Source of the DNA: Pseudoalteromonas aurantia
Lineage (GTDB): Bacteria; Pseudomonadota; Gammaproteobacteria; Enterobacterales; Alteromonadaceae
Direction: 5' to 3'
Length of the DNA stretch: 64,000 bases
Assembly (NCBI RefSeq): GCF_005886875.1
Contig: NZ_PNBY01000046.1
Coordinates: 1-64,000, forward strand
A program made the translations under genes and the position numbers. The notes under the pieces were generated by a model. It saw only the letters and a program-made list of their open reading frames with translations, did not search any database and had not been told where the DNA came from. Positions 54,648 through 63,770 of this stretch are shown piece after piece. Numbering within the stretch: position 1 is the first letter of the stretch; the number at the start of each line of letters is the position of its first letter.

Positions 54648-54869
54648 ATGGCAATTGTAATTAGTAGTGTGCTGTTGTTCGTGTTGTCGGTAAGTGTCTT
54701 AATGAGTGCCATTGTATATAAAAAAACTAATCTAAAAAGGGCTGGGTTATTTGGCTTGCTGGTGAGTTTTGTATTAATAGGAAGTAGTTATTACGGTGAT
54801 TTTTGGCAAATGGACGGATGTTTAGACAGCGGTGGTAGGTATAATGAAACCTTGAAGGTGTGTGAGTAA
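54648..54869 (+). CDS. Small membrane protein of unknown function
   Basis: The 73-residue frame has two hydrophobic helices (VMAIVISSVLLFVLSVSVLM and AGLFGLLVSFVLIG), followed by a short tail MDGCLDSGGRYNETLKVCE. The pattern CLDxGGxYNxxxxxCE recurs in small proteobacterial membrane proteins of unknown role. ATG at 54648 is the likely start. The frame is open back to 54537, where it runs antisense to the protease remnant. Confidence 0.5.
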   Translation: MAIVISSVLLFVLSVSVLMSAIVYKKTNLKRAGLFGLLVSFVLIGSSYYGDFWQMDGCLDSGGRYNETLKVCE

Positions 54870-55111
54870 GCTTAACGGGTTTCAAGTTGCGGTATTTTTA
54901 GTGCGAAGAGGCGCTTAGATCTACCGCATTTCAACGCGCTCAGGAAAAAAGTAATTTATTTCTGCCGCGATTGGCAATTAACCCAAGACTATTGCCGCGA
55001 AAAAGTCGATAATTACGTTAATTTAGATTTGCTTGCTCGCAGGCTGTGTGTGTCTATGTTTTAACATGATATACGTTACGTCGCGCGCAACACCAAACGT
55101 GGAATACCTCA

Positions 55112-57295
55112 ATGGAAATTAAAGTTAATTTTCTCGATAACCTGAGACTTGAAGCTAAGTTTGATGACTTTACAGTTGTTGCCGATCAACCAATTCGATA
55201 TAAAGGTGATGGCTCAGCACCTAGCCCATTTGATTACTTTTTAGCGTCTTCTGCATTGTGTGCGGCTTACTTTGTTAAAGTATATTGTGTAGCCCGTGAT
55301 ATTCCGACAGACGGTATTCGTTTGTCGCAAAACAACATTGTTGATCCTGAAGATCGCTACAACCAAATTTTTCAAATTCAAGTTGAGTTACCTGAAAGTA
55401 TCTCAGATAAAAACCGTGAAGGTATTCTACGCTCAATTGAGCGCTGTACGGTTAAAAAAGTAGTACAAACTGGCCCTGAGTTTAAAATCGACACGGTTGA
55501 GAACTTAGATGAAGATGCGCAAGCTATGCTTATGACGCAAGCTGATAATGGGTCTAGCACGTTTATTGCGGGTAAAGACTTACCCCTTGAGCAAACTATT
55601 GCAGACATGACTGGTATTTTAGCTGAGCTAGGCATGAAAATTGAGATTTCATCGTGGCGCAACATCATCCCACATGTGTGGTCTTTACACATTCGCGATG
55701 CAGCTTCTCCGATGTGTTTTACCAATGGTAAAGGGTCAACAAAAGAAAGTGCATTATGCTCAGCGTTAGGGGAGTTTATCGAACGCTTAAACTGTAACTT
55801 TTTCTATAATGACCAATATTTGGGCCAAGATATTGCAAACAGTGAGTTTGTACATTACCCCAACGAAAAGTGGTTTAAGCCAGACGAAAGCGATGCGTTA
55901 CCGGCAGAGATACTTGATGAGTATTGTTTAGACATTTATAACCCTGACGGGGAGCTGCGAGGCTCTCACTTAATTGACACCAATTCGGGTAATGTAGCGC
56001 GTGGTATTTGCTCAATACCGTACGTACGTCAATCAGATGGTGAAACGGTATACTTTCCATCAAACTTAATTGAGAACTTGTTCTTAAGTAATGGGATGAG
56101 TGCGGGTAATAACTTTGAAGAAGCCAAAGTACAGTGTTTATCTGAAATATTTGAGCGTGCGGTTAAAAGACAGATCATTGAACAAGAAATTGTGTTACCT
56201 GATGTACCTCGTTCGGTTATTGAAAAGTTCCCGGGGATTTTAGAGGGCATCGAAGGGCTTGAAGCACAAGGCTTCCCGGTTGTTGTTAAAGACGCCTCGT
56301 TAGGTGGGCAGTTCCCGGTCATGTGTGTAACGCTAATGAACCCAAAAACAGGCGGTGTATTTGCTTCATTTGGTGCTCACCCTAGCTTTGAAATTGCGCT
56401 TGAGCGTAGTTTAACTGAGTTATTACAAGGGCGTAGCTTTGAAGGTCTGAACGATGTACCAAAGCCAACCTTTAACAGTATGGCAGTCGCAGAGCCAGAA
56501 AACTTTGTTGACCACTTTATTGACTCTACTGGGGTGATCTCATGGCGCTTTTTCAGTACTAAATATGATTATGCGTTTGTTGAGTGGGATTTCTCTGGTT
56601 CAAACGAGCAAGAGTGTGAGCAATTGTTTGGCATTTTGAAAACGCTGGGTAAAGAAGCGTATGTGGCAGAGTTTTCAGACTTAGGCGTAGCGTGTCGTAT
56701 TCTAGTGCCTGATTACTCAGAAGTTTACCCGGTTGAAGACTTAATTTGGGATAACACCAATAAAGCATTGCAGTACCGTGAAGACATATTGAATTTACAT
56801 ACACTTGATGACGATGCGCTAGCGGATTTGGTTGAACGTTTAGAGGAAAGCCAACTCGATAATTATATTGATATTCGCACTTTAATTGGCGTTGAGTTCG
56901 ATGAGAATACGGTCTGGGGGCAAGTCACCATATTAGAGCTTAAAACACTTATTTACTTAGCACTTGGCGAATTAGAAGAGGCCATTGAGCTGGTTGATTC
57001 GTTCTTACAATATAACGATAACACCGTGGCACGTGGATTATTTTATCAAGCGGTTCATGCGGTACTTGAAGTGAGTCTTGATGACGAACTTGAATTAGCG
57101 CACTTTGAAGGCAACTTTACCAGAATGTTTGGACAAGACGTCATTGAAAATGCCATCGGTTCAGTCTCTGGCGATGTGAAGTTTTATGGCTTGACGCCAA
57201 CAAATATGGCCCTTGAAGGGCTTGATAAGCACTTACGCTTAATTGATAGTTATAAAAAGCTACATCAAGCACGGGCACAAAGAGCAGTTAAATAA
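55112..57295 (+). CDS. OsmC-YcaO fusion protein
   Basis: The 727-residue protein has an N-terminal OsmC-like domain (about 1-145) with both family cysteines (SSALCAAYFVKVYCVARDI and RSIERCTVKKVV). A YcaO domain (about 185-560) follows, with ATP-site motifs STKESALCSALGEFIERLN and VQCLSEIFERAVKRQII. A helical C-terminal part resembles the TPR region of E. coli YcaO. It ends in basic residues with no PxPxP tail. E. coli YcaO has been linked to RimO-dependent methylthiolation of ribosomal protein S12. No precursor peptide or azoline partner gene is visible, so a RiPP role is unlikely. Confidence 0.9.
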   Translation: MEIKVNFLDNLRLEAKFDDFTVVADQPIRYKGDGSAPSPFDYFLASSALCAAYFVKVYCVARDIPTDGIRLSQNNIVDPEDRYNQIFQIQVELPESISDKNREGILRSIERCTVKKVVQTGPEFKIDTVENLDEDAQAMLMTQADNGSSTFIAGKDLPLEQTIADMTGILAELGMKIEISSWRNIIPHVWSLHIRDAASPMCFTNGKGSTKESALCSALGEFIERLNCNFFYNDQYLGQDIANSEFVHYPNEKWFKPDESDALPAEILDEYCLDIYNPDGELRGSHLIDTNSGNVARGICSIPYVRQSDGETVYFPSNLIENLFLSNGMSAGNNFEEAKVQCLSEIFERAVKRQIIEQEIVLPDVPRSVIEKFPGILEGIEGLEAQGFPVVVKDASLGGQFPVMCVTLMNPKTGGVFASFGAHPSFEIALERSLTELLQGRSFEGLNDVPKPTFNSMAVAEPENFVDHFIDSTGVISWRFFSTKYDYAFVEWDFSGSNEQECEQLFGILKTLGKEAYVAEFSDLGVACRILVPDYSEVYPVEDLIWDNTNKALQYREDILNLHTLDDDALADLVERLEESQLDNYIDIRTLIGVEFDENTVWGQVTILELKTLIYLALGELEEAIELVDSFLQYNDNTVARGLFYQAVHAVLEVSLDDELELAHFEGNFTRMFGQDVIENAIGSVSGDVKFYGLTPTNMALEGLDKHLRLIDSYKKLHQARAQRAVK

Positions 57296-57327
57296 CTTGA
57301 TAAATTACATAGCTTTATAATATTTAC

Positions 57328-57360
57328 GCCGGCATATTATTGATTTATATGTCGGCCTTT
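57328..57360. terminator. Terminator between the OsmC-YcaO and LysR genes
   Basis: GCCGGCATAT (57328-57337) pairs with ATATGTCGGC (57347-57356), one wobble, followed by CTTTTATT. It sits between convergent stops at 57295 and 57363. Confidence 0.85.
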
Positions 57361-57362
57361 TA

Positions 57363-58262
57363 TTAAAGCTCTAATAAGGCTAAGCGCTGTTCCACAAAGC
57401 TTAAAAAGGTGTCTAGCTTTTTAGAGCTATCCCGTTTTATGCGGTAAATTGCTCCGAGCGTTTTTTGACCCCGCTTTAATTCTGGTAATAACTCCACAAA
57501 ACCACCCGAGTTAATGTCTTTTTGACAAAAATATGAGGGTAGCATACCAACCCCAACCCCCGCTAATACCGCCTCTCTGATATGAAATCGGTTATTTGCA
57601 ATTAAATTACCGCTAAAGGTATGCTGAGTGCCATCATCTTGTGACCAAGCGTTTTCGAGGGTTGAGTGACGGGTAACGAGTACATTGTGATGAGCTAAAC
57701 ATTCTAAGCTTACGGGCGTACCGCAACGTGCTAAATAGTCAGGTGACGCCACAAACAGTAATTTAATTTTCAGTAAGCTCATACTATAAAGTGAGCTATT
57801 AGGCAAAGTTTTCCACGTGCGAAATGCAATATCTATATTTTCTTCTATTAAGTCTAAGTTTGATGCGGTAAAAATGAGTTCTAATTCAAAGTCAGGATAG
57901 GCTTTGAGGAAGTCATTACAAATTTGACTAAAAAGCATCCGGCCGAGTGTATTTGGAAAGGTTATACGTAGCTTGCCTTTTGGCGTGCTATCGAGCTCTT
58001 CAAGTTCTTCTTCTAATGATCTAAACCCCTCAAGTAGAACTTGTGCACGTTTGTAGACAATTGCTCCTTCATCGGTAACTGAAAGGGCACGGGTGGTGCG
58101 CAGTAATAATGTTTTACCTAAGTGGCTCTCTAGTTGTGATACTGCTTTACTGACAGAAGAGTTAGGTAAATTAAGATGAACAGCTGCTTTTGAAAAAGAT
58201 CCTTTTTCGACCACTTGATAGAATACATTCAGTAGATGGTATTTGTCCCATTCTCGTCTCAT
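57363..58262 (-). CDS. LysR-family transcriptional regulator
   Basis: The 299-residue protein has an N-terminal winged helix-turn-helix (GSFSKAAVHLNLPNSSVSKA) and a LysR substrate-binding domain (about 90-295). It is divergent from the small GFA-like gene at 58377 with a 114-bp gap, which makes that gene a likely target. The ligand is unknown. Confidence 0.92.
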   Translation of the reverse strand: MRREWDKYHLLNVFYQVVEKGSFSKAAVHLNLPNSSVSKAVSQLESHLGKTLLLRTTRALSVTDEGAIVYKRAQVLLEGFRSLEEELEELDSTPKGKLRITFPNTLGRMLFSQICNDFLKAYPDFELELIFTASNLDLIEENIDIAFRTWKTLPNSSLYSMSLLKIKLLFVASPDYLARCGTPVSLECLAHHNVLVTRHSTLENAWSQDDGTQHTFSGNLIANNRFHIREAVLAGVGVGMLPSYFCQKDINSGGFVELLPELKRGQKTLGAIYRIKRDSSKKLDTFLSFVEQRLALLEL

Positions 58263-58376
58263 AACAGCCCTTACTATTTCCTTTAAAGAAAAAGGTGCTT
58301 TCTTTATTGCCTCTATATTTTCTTTATAGCATAAATATAATGGTTACTTAACGCAACAAAATATCAAGGAGTCAGT

Positions 58377-58679
58377 ATGATTGAGCAGCAGTGTTTTTGT
58401 GGAGAAGTGACATACCAGGTATTTTCAGAGTATGCACCACTGCAAAGCGAGCACGATAATTTGCGTTTTGTTAATGCGGTAGGATTGACGATCGACCCCA
58501 ATAAAATGATACATCGATATGTGAAAAAGGTTGGAGACGCATTTGAACATGCATTTTGCAGTCAGTGTGGATGCCCCATTTACCAAATAGACCACAATGG
58601 GCATACCAAGTACTGTATTTGGCAAACAAGCACAGTACCAGGTAGTTTGTATACTGGCGCGATGCAATTTGGGTTGTAA
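58377..58679 (+). CDS. Short GFA-like protein (glutathione-dependent formaldehyde-activating domain)
   Basis: The 100-residue frame begins QQCFCGEVTYQV, the first zinc cysteine pair of GFA proteins, and later has HAFCSQCGCPIYQI, the last pair. The middle CHCxxCR segment, normally near residue 30, is missing, so one zinc site would be incomplete. It may be a divergent or decayed member. It is divergent from the LysR gene. Confidence 0.65.
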   Translation: MIEQQCFCGEVTYQVFSEYAPLQSEHDNLRFVNAVGLTIDPNKMIHRYVKKVGDAFEHAFCSQCGCPIYQIDHNGHTKYCIWQTSTVPGSLYTGAMQFGL

Positions 58680-58696
58680 TACGCTTTAACGTAATG

Positions 58697-59053
58697 CTAT
58701 TTGCCACTTTCAGTCAGAGGCACGGTATCAAAATGGACTTCCTCTAGGCCATTTCGATTTGCCAAAAATGCGCGGATGTTTTGATGGTCATTTTCACCTG
58801 GGTGCGCCAGCACATCTTGTCGGTAGTAGTCGCCAAAGCAATGTAGTGTTTGTTGTTTTGTTAAGTTATGCAATTGGGCAAATGAAAAAATCTTACATGA
58901 TCCTGAATTTGTACCTGCTTCATTGTGCACACCACTGTTTTTGAAAGAAGTAGCTGTAAATTGGTATAAGCTGTCTATCACTTCCATAGTTTGTGTGAAA
59001 GAGACTGACTCAGGATTGTCTGTCAAAGATTGCAATAAGATGTCTAGTTTCAT
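58697..59053 (-). CDS. HopJ-family protein
   Basis: The 118-residue protein of the HopJ type III effector-like family has VSFTQTMEVIDSLYQFTATS, then FSFAQLHNLTKQQTLHCFGD and YYRQDVLAHPGENDHQNIRA. The family is widespread in free-living marine bacteria without type III secretion and is probably not an effector here. Function unknown. It is convergent with the GFA-like gene, leaving 17 bp. Confidence 0.85.
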   Translation of the reverse strand: MKLDILLQSLTDNPESVSFTQTMEVIDSLYQFTATSFKNSGVHNEAGTNSGSCKIFSFAQLHNLTKQQTLHCFGDYYRQDVLAHPGENDHQNIRAFLANRNGLEEVHFDTVPLTESGK

Positions 59054-59128
59054 ACTCTTACCCTAAAATTATGGTGGGGCAAGCATACAATAGAAGGGAA
59101 CAAATGTTGAGTGAAATATCTGGATAAT

Positions 59129-59154
59129 GGCCACAGTAGTATTTTACTGTGGCC
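59129..59154 (-). terminator. Hairpin after the propeller-type gene
   Basis: GGCCACAGTA (59129-59138) pairs perfectly with TACTGTGGCC (59145-59154) around 6 bases, 8 bp past the stop of the gene ending at 59162. Only a few T residues follow on the minus strand. Confidence 0.65.
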
Positions 59155-59161
59155 TGGATAT

Positions 59162-60379
59162 CTAGTCTCGAACAATAGATACATCGCCGGTAGTTGAATC
59201 ATACACAAGTCGCATAGATTCATCGTCACTTAGACTGTATGTACATAAACCATTTTGCGCACTGACGACTTTAAAGTCACCATCTACAGTTGAATAATAC
59301 CATTTCGTTGAACCATCTTCTCTTTTGCCTCCCGCACCACTTTGGTTAAGTGTATATTTGTGATCTAAAAAATTATTCCACATTCTCGCACAGCGGTTTG
59401 CATTAGGATGTTTAGTGATTGTATTGTGGTTACCACCTTGGTCTTTTGACTCTACAGGGAAACCTGCAGCGTTAAAATTGAACGAGCCATCTCTAAAGCC
59501 TTCAGCATTGGCGATTTCGCCCGTAAATTCTTTTTCAAGGTAAAAATTGTGAGCGGCAATTACTCCGTCGAGATATAAATTATCGATACTTAAAAGGTTA
59601 TTACCGCATTCACTCACATAGGTTAAGTCAGCCATATGCCTGGGTCCATCCATCACATATGTCGCTTGTGCTGTATTAGCATCAAGAGAATATATCTGTG
59701 CATTTTCATTGGGGTTGCGTGCTGAAACGTAGAGAGTGTCGTCATTACCAACTGCTAAGCCAGACGTCCAATTAAGTCCATGCTCTCCTATTTTGTCTAA
59801 TGTCATGTCGTTTTCATTGAGCATATACAGTGATTTTGCATTTAATACATACACAATGTTGCCATCGCTCGAATATGCAATATCGCCATGTTTAAAATCG
59901 GCATAGCTGGCATCATCAGCTAGCATTTTTCCCATCACGGCTTTTACACCAGTCGCAACATCAAACTGATACATATAAGTTTGACTGGTCGCGAGCAAAT
60001 AGCTGCCATCAGGGGACATTGCAGAACGCTTAATCGTATACGAGGTCGTATCTGCTAAAGTGCGCTGTTGGCCTGTTGATAAGTCAAATGCATACAGTTT
60101 TGACGCTCTAGTGTTACTGTTTACTTTTTCCATCATGTATATGGTGTTACCAAAGCTGGCAACATTGCTAACCGCTGTGGTTGTGCCTGATATCAGCGCA
60201 TATGTTTGATTCGTTGTGTCTAAATGATACAAACTTTCTTGTTCGCTATTGCTGGTACGATCAATAGCTATTAACCCTGACAAACAGCCGCTACCGTCTG
60301 ATGCTAAAGTACCGGTGCTGACTGATATGGCACATATTACAGCACACTGTAGTAAGGTTTTAGTGAATGTTCGTGTCAT
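59162..60379 (-). CDS. Secreted beta-propeller-type protein of unknown function
   Basis: The 405-residue protein has a signal peptide (cleavage near LAS-DGS, about residue 28). About six beta-propeller-like repeats follow (NTIYMMEKV, AMSPDGSYLLAT, IAYSSDGNIVYVLN, LAVGNDDTLYVSA). A C-terminal cysteine-containing domain (about 320-405) includes HPNANRCARMWNNFL. Its N-terminal part resembles the truncated gene at 12359-13426, so the two may be relatives. No catalytic motif is recognised. It stands alone with its own terminator-like hairpin. Confidence 0.75.
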   Translation of the reverse strand: MTRTFTKTLLQCAVICAISVSTGTLASDGSGCLSGLIAIDRTSNSEQESLYHLDTTNQTYALISGTTTAVSNVASFGNTIYMMEKVNSNTRASKLYAFDLSTGQQRTLADTTSYTIKRSAMSPDGSYLLATSQTYMYQFDVATGVKAVMGKMLADDASYADFKHGDIAYSSDGNIVYVLNAKSLYMLNENDMTLDKIGEHGLNWTSGLAVGNDDTLYVSARNPNENAQIYSLDANTAQATYVMDGPRHMADLTYVSECGNNLLSIDNLYLDGVIAAHNFYLEKEFTGEIANAEGFRDGSFNFNAAGFPVESKDQGGNHNTITKHPNANRCARMWNNFLDHKYTLNQSGAGGKREDGSTKWYYSTVDGDFKVVSAQNGLCTYSLSDDESMRLVYDSTTGDVSIVRD

Positions 60380-60853
60380 AAGAGACTCCTAAAAGTTACT
60401 AATCAGTAGCATTAACTTTGTATTCCGTATTGAGAGGCAAGTGGTGTGTCATTAAATAAAGGCTGGGCTAGAGCTATTAGAGCTTCGGGGGTGTCGCGTT
60501 GTTTAAATAACGTCAATTCAGTTATTTATATCTTTTCATAAGGCGTTTTTTCGTAGAGCCTAGTTTGTAGGCTCTACGAAAGAGTATTGTTTGTAAATGA
60601 TTTTACGCAATCTGCAAGTGTCGTTGCACACTATATTTGTATTATGCGACGCATAGGTGTTTTTTGTGTTTAAAAGCATCAATGCGTATAACTTAGGATG
60701 TCAAATAACTAACGTCTGTTATCGCATCAATGTGGTTTAATGGGTACTCAAGGTCATTGCTTTATTTAGGTATTGCTCATCGCTGGTGCGATAAATTAGC
60801 TTGGTGTTGTTACTATTTCCATACGTGTGATCATGAAGCACTGTTTTATCAAA
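60380..60853. other. Intergenic region with a hairpin, no gene seen
   Basis: This stretch of about 470 bp lies between the propeller gene start and the PaiB stop. It contains the 12-bp hairpin at 60551-60579 and a direct repeat GCATCAATG at 60676-60684 and 60724-60732. No protein-like frame is supported. Confidence 0.5.
60551..60579. repeat. Perfect 12-bp hairpin repeat
   Basis: TCGTAGAGCCTA (60551-60562) pairs without mismatch with TAGGCTCTACGA (60568-60579) around GTTTG. The T-run is on the 5' side for the plus strand, so it does not suit a classic terminator in either direction. It could be a dispersed palindromic element. Confidence 0.85.
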
Positions 60854-61465
60854 TTATTTATGAGTCAATGATTTCAGCATGAGTTGCGCTATGCTTGTTT
60901 TTCCTTCATCTTGTAAACTAGCAATAGCTTGTTCACGGATCCGCATTGGTTTGTTTTGACTGAGTTTAAAATTCCCTTTGTACTGCGATGCCGTGATACG
61001 TAAAAAACGAATTTGTTTAAACATCGCGTTGATCATTTTGTCATTGAGTTTATTCATTTGCCAAGGTGTATCAAAACCCTGTTCAAAGTGGTTTGTTAAC
61101 TGGATCATTGTTGCTACTTGCTCAGAATGTTCTGTGATTAATTCTAATTTTCCCGTGACTTCGACGTTCGCATAGAGCCAGCTCGGTAATATGTCATTGT
61201 TACAATGATTGGGGGATAAATATGCATTTGGGCCATTAAACAGCAATTTTATTGTGTTATTTTCCTGTCGAACAAGGGGGTTATTTGCTGCGATATGGCC
61301 AATAAAAGTGCCGGTATCACGGTCAAATAACATAGGTACTTGGCACACGTGGCCCAGTGTTTCGGTAGATGAGCAGCTTAGGATCGTTGCCAGTGGATAT
61401 TGCGTAATCAGTTCGAATAGCTGTGACTCTGGGATATGTGTAAAGGGTTTTGGCGGATAACTCAT
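60854..61465 (-). CDS. PaiB-like FMN-binding protein
   Basis: The 203-residue protein of the PaiB family (FMN-binding split-barrel) begins SYPPKPFTHIPESQLFELIT and contains TFIGHIAANNPLVRQ and ILPSWLYANVEVTGKLEL. B. subtilis PaiB is a transcriptional repressor; other members may be flavin enzymes acting on vitamin B6-like compounds. ATG at 61465 is preferred, since GGAGCAC lies 8 bases ahead. It overlaps the upstream acetyltransferase gene by 4 bp (ATGA), so the two are coupled. Confidence 0.85.
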   Translation of the reverse strand: MSYPPKPFTHIPESQLFELITQYPLATILSCSSTETLGHVCQVPMLFDRDTGTFIGHIAANNPLVRQENNTIKLLFNGPNAYLSPNHCNNDILPSWLYANVEVTGKLELITEHSEQVATMIQLTNHFEQGFDTPWQMNKLNDKMINAMFKQIRFLRITASQYKGNFKLSQNKPMRIREQAIASLQDEGKTSIAQLMLKSLTHK

Positions 61466-62037
61466 AAAAAGTGCTCCAAACGTTGTTTGACACTTGGCCA
61501 CAGCGTATCAGTGATGCTGTGTATTGCGCTGTTACGAAATGAGCCATTAGGCGCGCGGCGATTTTTGTAGGCTATGCCTTCAAATTGTGCTCCTATTCTG
61601 ATAATCGCATTACGTGATTTCTCATTTTTTTCGTTCGTGCAAATAGTAACACGTACAAGTTTTAGCTGTTCAAAGGCGTAATTCAAAATTAAGTGTTTAG
61701 CATGACTATTAACATAACTTCTTTGCCATGGTACACCAATAAATGTATGACCAACTTCTGCACTGAGATTGTGTTTATCAAGTAGAAAAAGGCGCGTTGT
61801 ACCGACAACACGATGACTTTCATTATCAATAATGGCAAATGTAAGTTGTTGCTCTTCATCAAATTTTGCAGTGGTTTCTAACCATGTTTGCAAGGTTGCT
61901 TCAGATAAACAGTAATTTGTTGGTACCCAACGCCAAATACTTGGGTCTTGTCCTGCGACAAATAACTCTGCCAGGTGTTTTTGAGCGATGGGCTCTAACG
62001 TAACTTTACTGCTAGATAGGGTGATTGGCGTTAACAT
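61462..62037 (-). CDS. GNAT-family N-acetyltransferase (RimJ/RimL-like)
   Basis: The 191-residue acetyltransferase has FIGVPWQRSYVNSHAKHLIL in the acetyl-CoA region and RNAIIRIGAQFEGIAYKNR as the C-terminal motif. It is coupled with the paiB-like gene, as paiA (a polyamine acetyltransferase) and paiB are in B. subtilis, though this GNAT is a different subgroup. The unit is divergent from a MocR regulator, its likely controller. Confidence 0.85.
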   Translation of the reverse strand: MLTPITLSSSKVTLEPIAQKHLAELFVAGQDPSIWRWVPTNYCLSEATLQTWLETTAKFDEEQQLTFAIIDNESHRVVGTTRLFLLDKHNLSAEVGHTFIGVPWQRSYVNSHAKHLILNYAFEQLKLVRVTICTNEKNEKSRNAIIRIGAQFEGIAYKNRRAPNGSFRNSAIHSITDTLWPSVKQRLEHFL

Positions 62038-62096
62038 ATTTATTCCTTATCTGGGGGGATAAGCGTAAATTACGTTTTTTTGGTTTAATTAATACA

Positions 62097-62200
62097 ACCA
62101 GATTTAATAAACTAGCTAGACCAGATAGGCGGCTGATTGGGAGCATTAAGTGGTTTTCTCGGTTGCTTTTGGTATAGTAAATTAAACTTAATATGGTATA
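62097..62200. promoter_or_regulatory. Two pairs of direct repeats in the GNAT/MocR intergenic region
   Basis: ACCAGAT occurs at 62097-62103 and 62120-62126 (23 bp apart), and TGGTATA at 62170-62176 and 62194-62200 (24 bp apart). Two-turn direct repeats are the known operator style of MocR proteins such as PdxR and GabR. One pair lies near each divergent promoter, so mutual control is plausible. Confidence 0.5.
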
Positions 62201-62212
62201 AATAATAGACCA

Positions 62213-63709
62213 ATGAATCCAATTCCAGTGGCGTTTTGTAGCGATGGGCCCGCACGTTATTTACAATTAGCAATGGCGATTAGGCGTGCGATTAAAACCG
62301 GTGAGCTAAGCCCAGGTATGAAGTTGAGCTCAGCACGAACTATGGCTCAAGCATATGCGTTAAATCGACATACCGTAATGAATGCATTACAAATATTGGT
62401 CGCAGAGGGATGGCTTGAGTCACAAGAAAGGTCCGGTTATAGAGTGACTCATAGCTTACCTATAGACAGCAGCCTGCGTCCGGATTTGACGCTTTCAAAG
62501 CATCGAACTGTTGCCGTGACTGAACGCTATCAAACGCGAAATTTTAACTGGCCAATCGTCTATGCAGCGCAGGCTTCTTTATCACTGTCTGACTACCGCT
62601 ATAATTTTGCAGGCGGCTTACCTGATCTGGCGGAGTTTCCATTTGATGAATTTAAACGTGCGTTGGGGAGCGCATGCCAACGCTTAGACACCCGTTTACT
62701 CCATTATGGAGAGGTGTCGGGTGTGCCAGATCTTAAAGCGCAGATCACCGCCTATTTAGCAAAAGCTCGGGGCTTAGTAGCCAATGAACTCTTGATTTGT
62801 AATGGTTCTCAAGAGGCCTTATTTCTTATTGCAAAAGCATTTATAGCTCAAGGTGCGTGTATTGCGGTCGAGACACTGGGTTATCCGCCAGCACGTAAAG
62901 CATTTATTGCATGCGGGGCGACTCTGGTTGATATTCGTCAAGATGAATACGGTTTGTGTGTTGAAGACTTAGCGAAACAATTAAGGGCCCATCCAATTAA
63001 GTTGCTGTATTTAACACCGCTACATCAATATCCAACCACTGTGACGCTCTCTATGACTCGGCGTATGCAAATATATCAATTGTGTTATGAGCATGGGGTG
63101 GCCATCATTGAAGATGACTATGACCATGAATTTCATTATCGTTGCCAGCCTATCGCCCCTATGGCCAGTGATGACCCTGCGGGCATTGTGATTTATGTCG
63201 CGACATTTTCAAAGCTAATGTTTGCGGGCGCTCGCCTTGGTTACATTGTGTGTAGTGACTCGATTATGTCGCAACTAACCGCACTCAAACAGCTGGTAAA
63301 TCATAAAAATGACGTACTGACTCAGCTTGGCGTTGCACAGTGGATGAAAGAAGGTGGTTTTGAACGTCATGCCAAACGCATGACAAAATTATATAAGAAC
63401 AACTATCAACACCTTGATAGGTTACTGCAAGCATATCAGGCGCAAGGTTATCCTGTTCGTTATGACAAACCCGATGGCGGTATGGCGATGTGGGTTGATA
63501 TGGGGGTAAATGTTAACCAATTAAAAGAGAAAGCAAAGTTAAGCGGGGTTTATGTGCAAACGCAAAGTGAATTCTATTTTGAACACAGTATGCGATCATT
63601 GCGCGGTGATGCATCTCAATACACGCATATTCGATTAGGTTTTGCAGGGCAATCACCCGACATGCTTGCTAAAGGGTTGCAGATCATTATTGATATACTC
63701 TATGAGTGA
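62213..63709 (+). CDS. MocR-family regulator (PdxR-like)
   Basis: The 498-residue protein has a GntR winged helix (about 10-80, AIKTGELSPGMKLSSARTMA) and an aminotransferase-fold domain with the PLP lysine in YVATFSKLMFAGARLGYIV. It also has LLYLTPLHQYPTTVTLS, the loop typical of PdxR-type MocRs. It probably senses PLP or a related amine. It is divergent from the GNAT-PaiB unit. Confidence 0.9.
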   Translation: MNPIPVAFCSDGPARYLQLAMAIRRAIKTGELSPGMKLSSARTMAQAYALNRHTVMNALQILVAEGWLESQERSGYRVTHSLPIDSSLRPDLTLSKHRTVAVTERYQTRNFNWPIVYAAQASLSLSDYRYNFAGGLPDLAEFPFDEFKRALGSACQRLDTRLLHYGEVSGVPDLKAQITAYLAKARGLVANELLICNGSQEALFLIAKAFIAQGACIAVETLGYPPARKAFIACGATLVDIRQDEYGLCVEDLAKQLRAHPIKLLYLTPLHQYPTTVTLSMTRRMQIYQLCYEHGVAIIEDDYDHEFHYRCQPIAPMASDDPAGIVIYVATFSKLMFAGARLGYIVCSDSIMSQLTALKQLVNHKNDVLTQLGVAQWMKEGGFERHAKRMTKLYKNNYQHLDRLLQAYQAQGYPVRYDKPDGGMAMWVDMGVNVNQLKEKAKLSGVYVQTQSEFYFEHSMRSLRGDASQYTHIRLGFAGQSPDMLAKGLQIIIDILYE

Positions 63710-63770
63710 GGCCATTTAGCCGGTGCGATCTTAAGTCAATGGTTTTTAGCAAGGTTGTAGTAAATAGCTG

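Noticed and set aside
55112..57295. A thiazole/oxazole-modified peptide cluster around YcaO
   Set aside because: No precursor peptide, no cyclodehydratase partner and no dehydrogenase are near. The OsmC-YcaO form is a stand-alone type.
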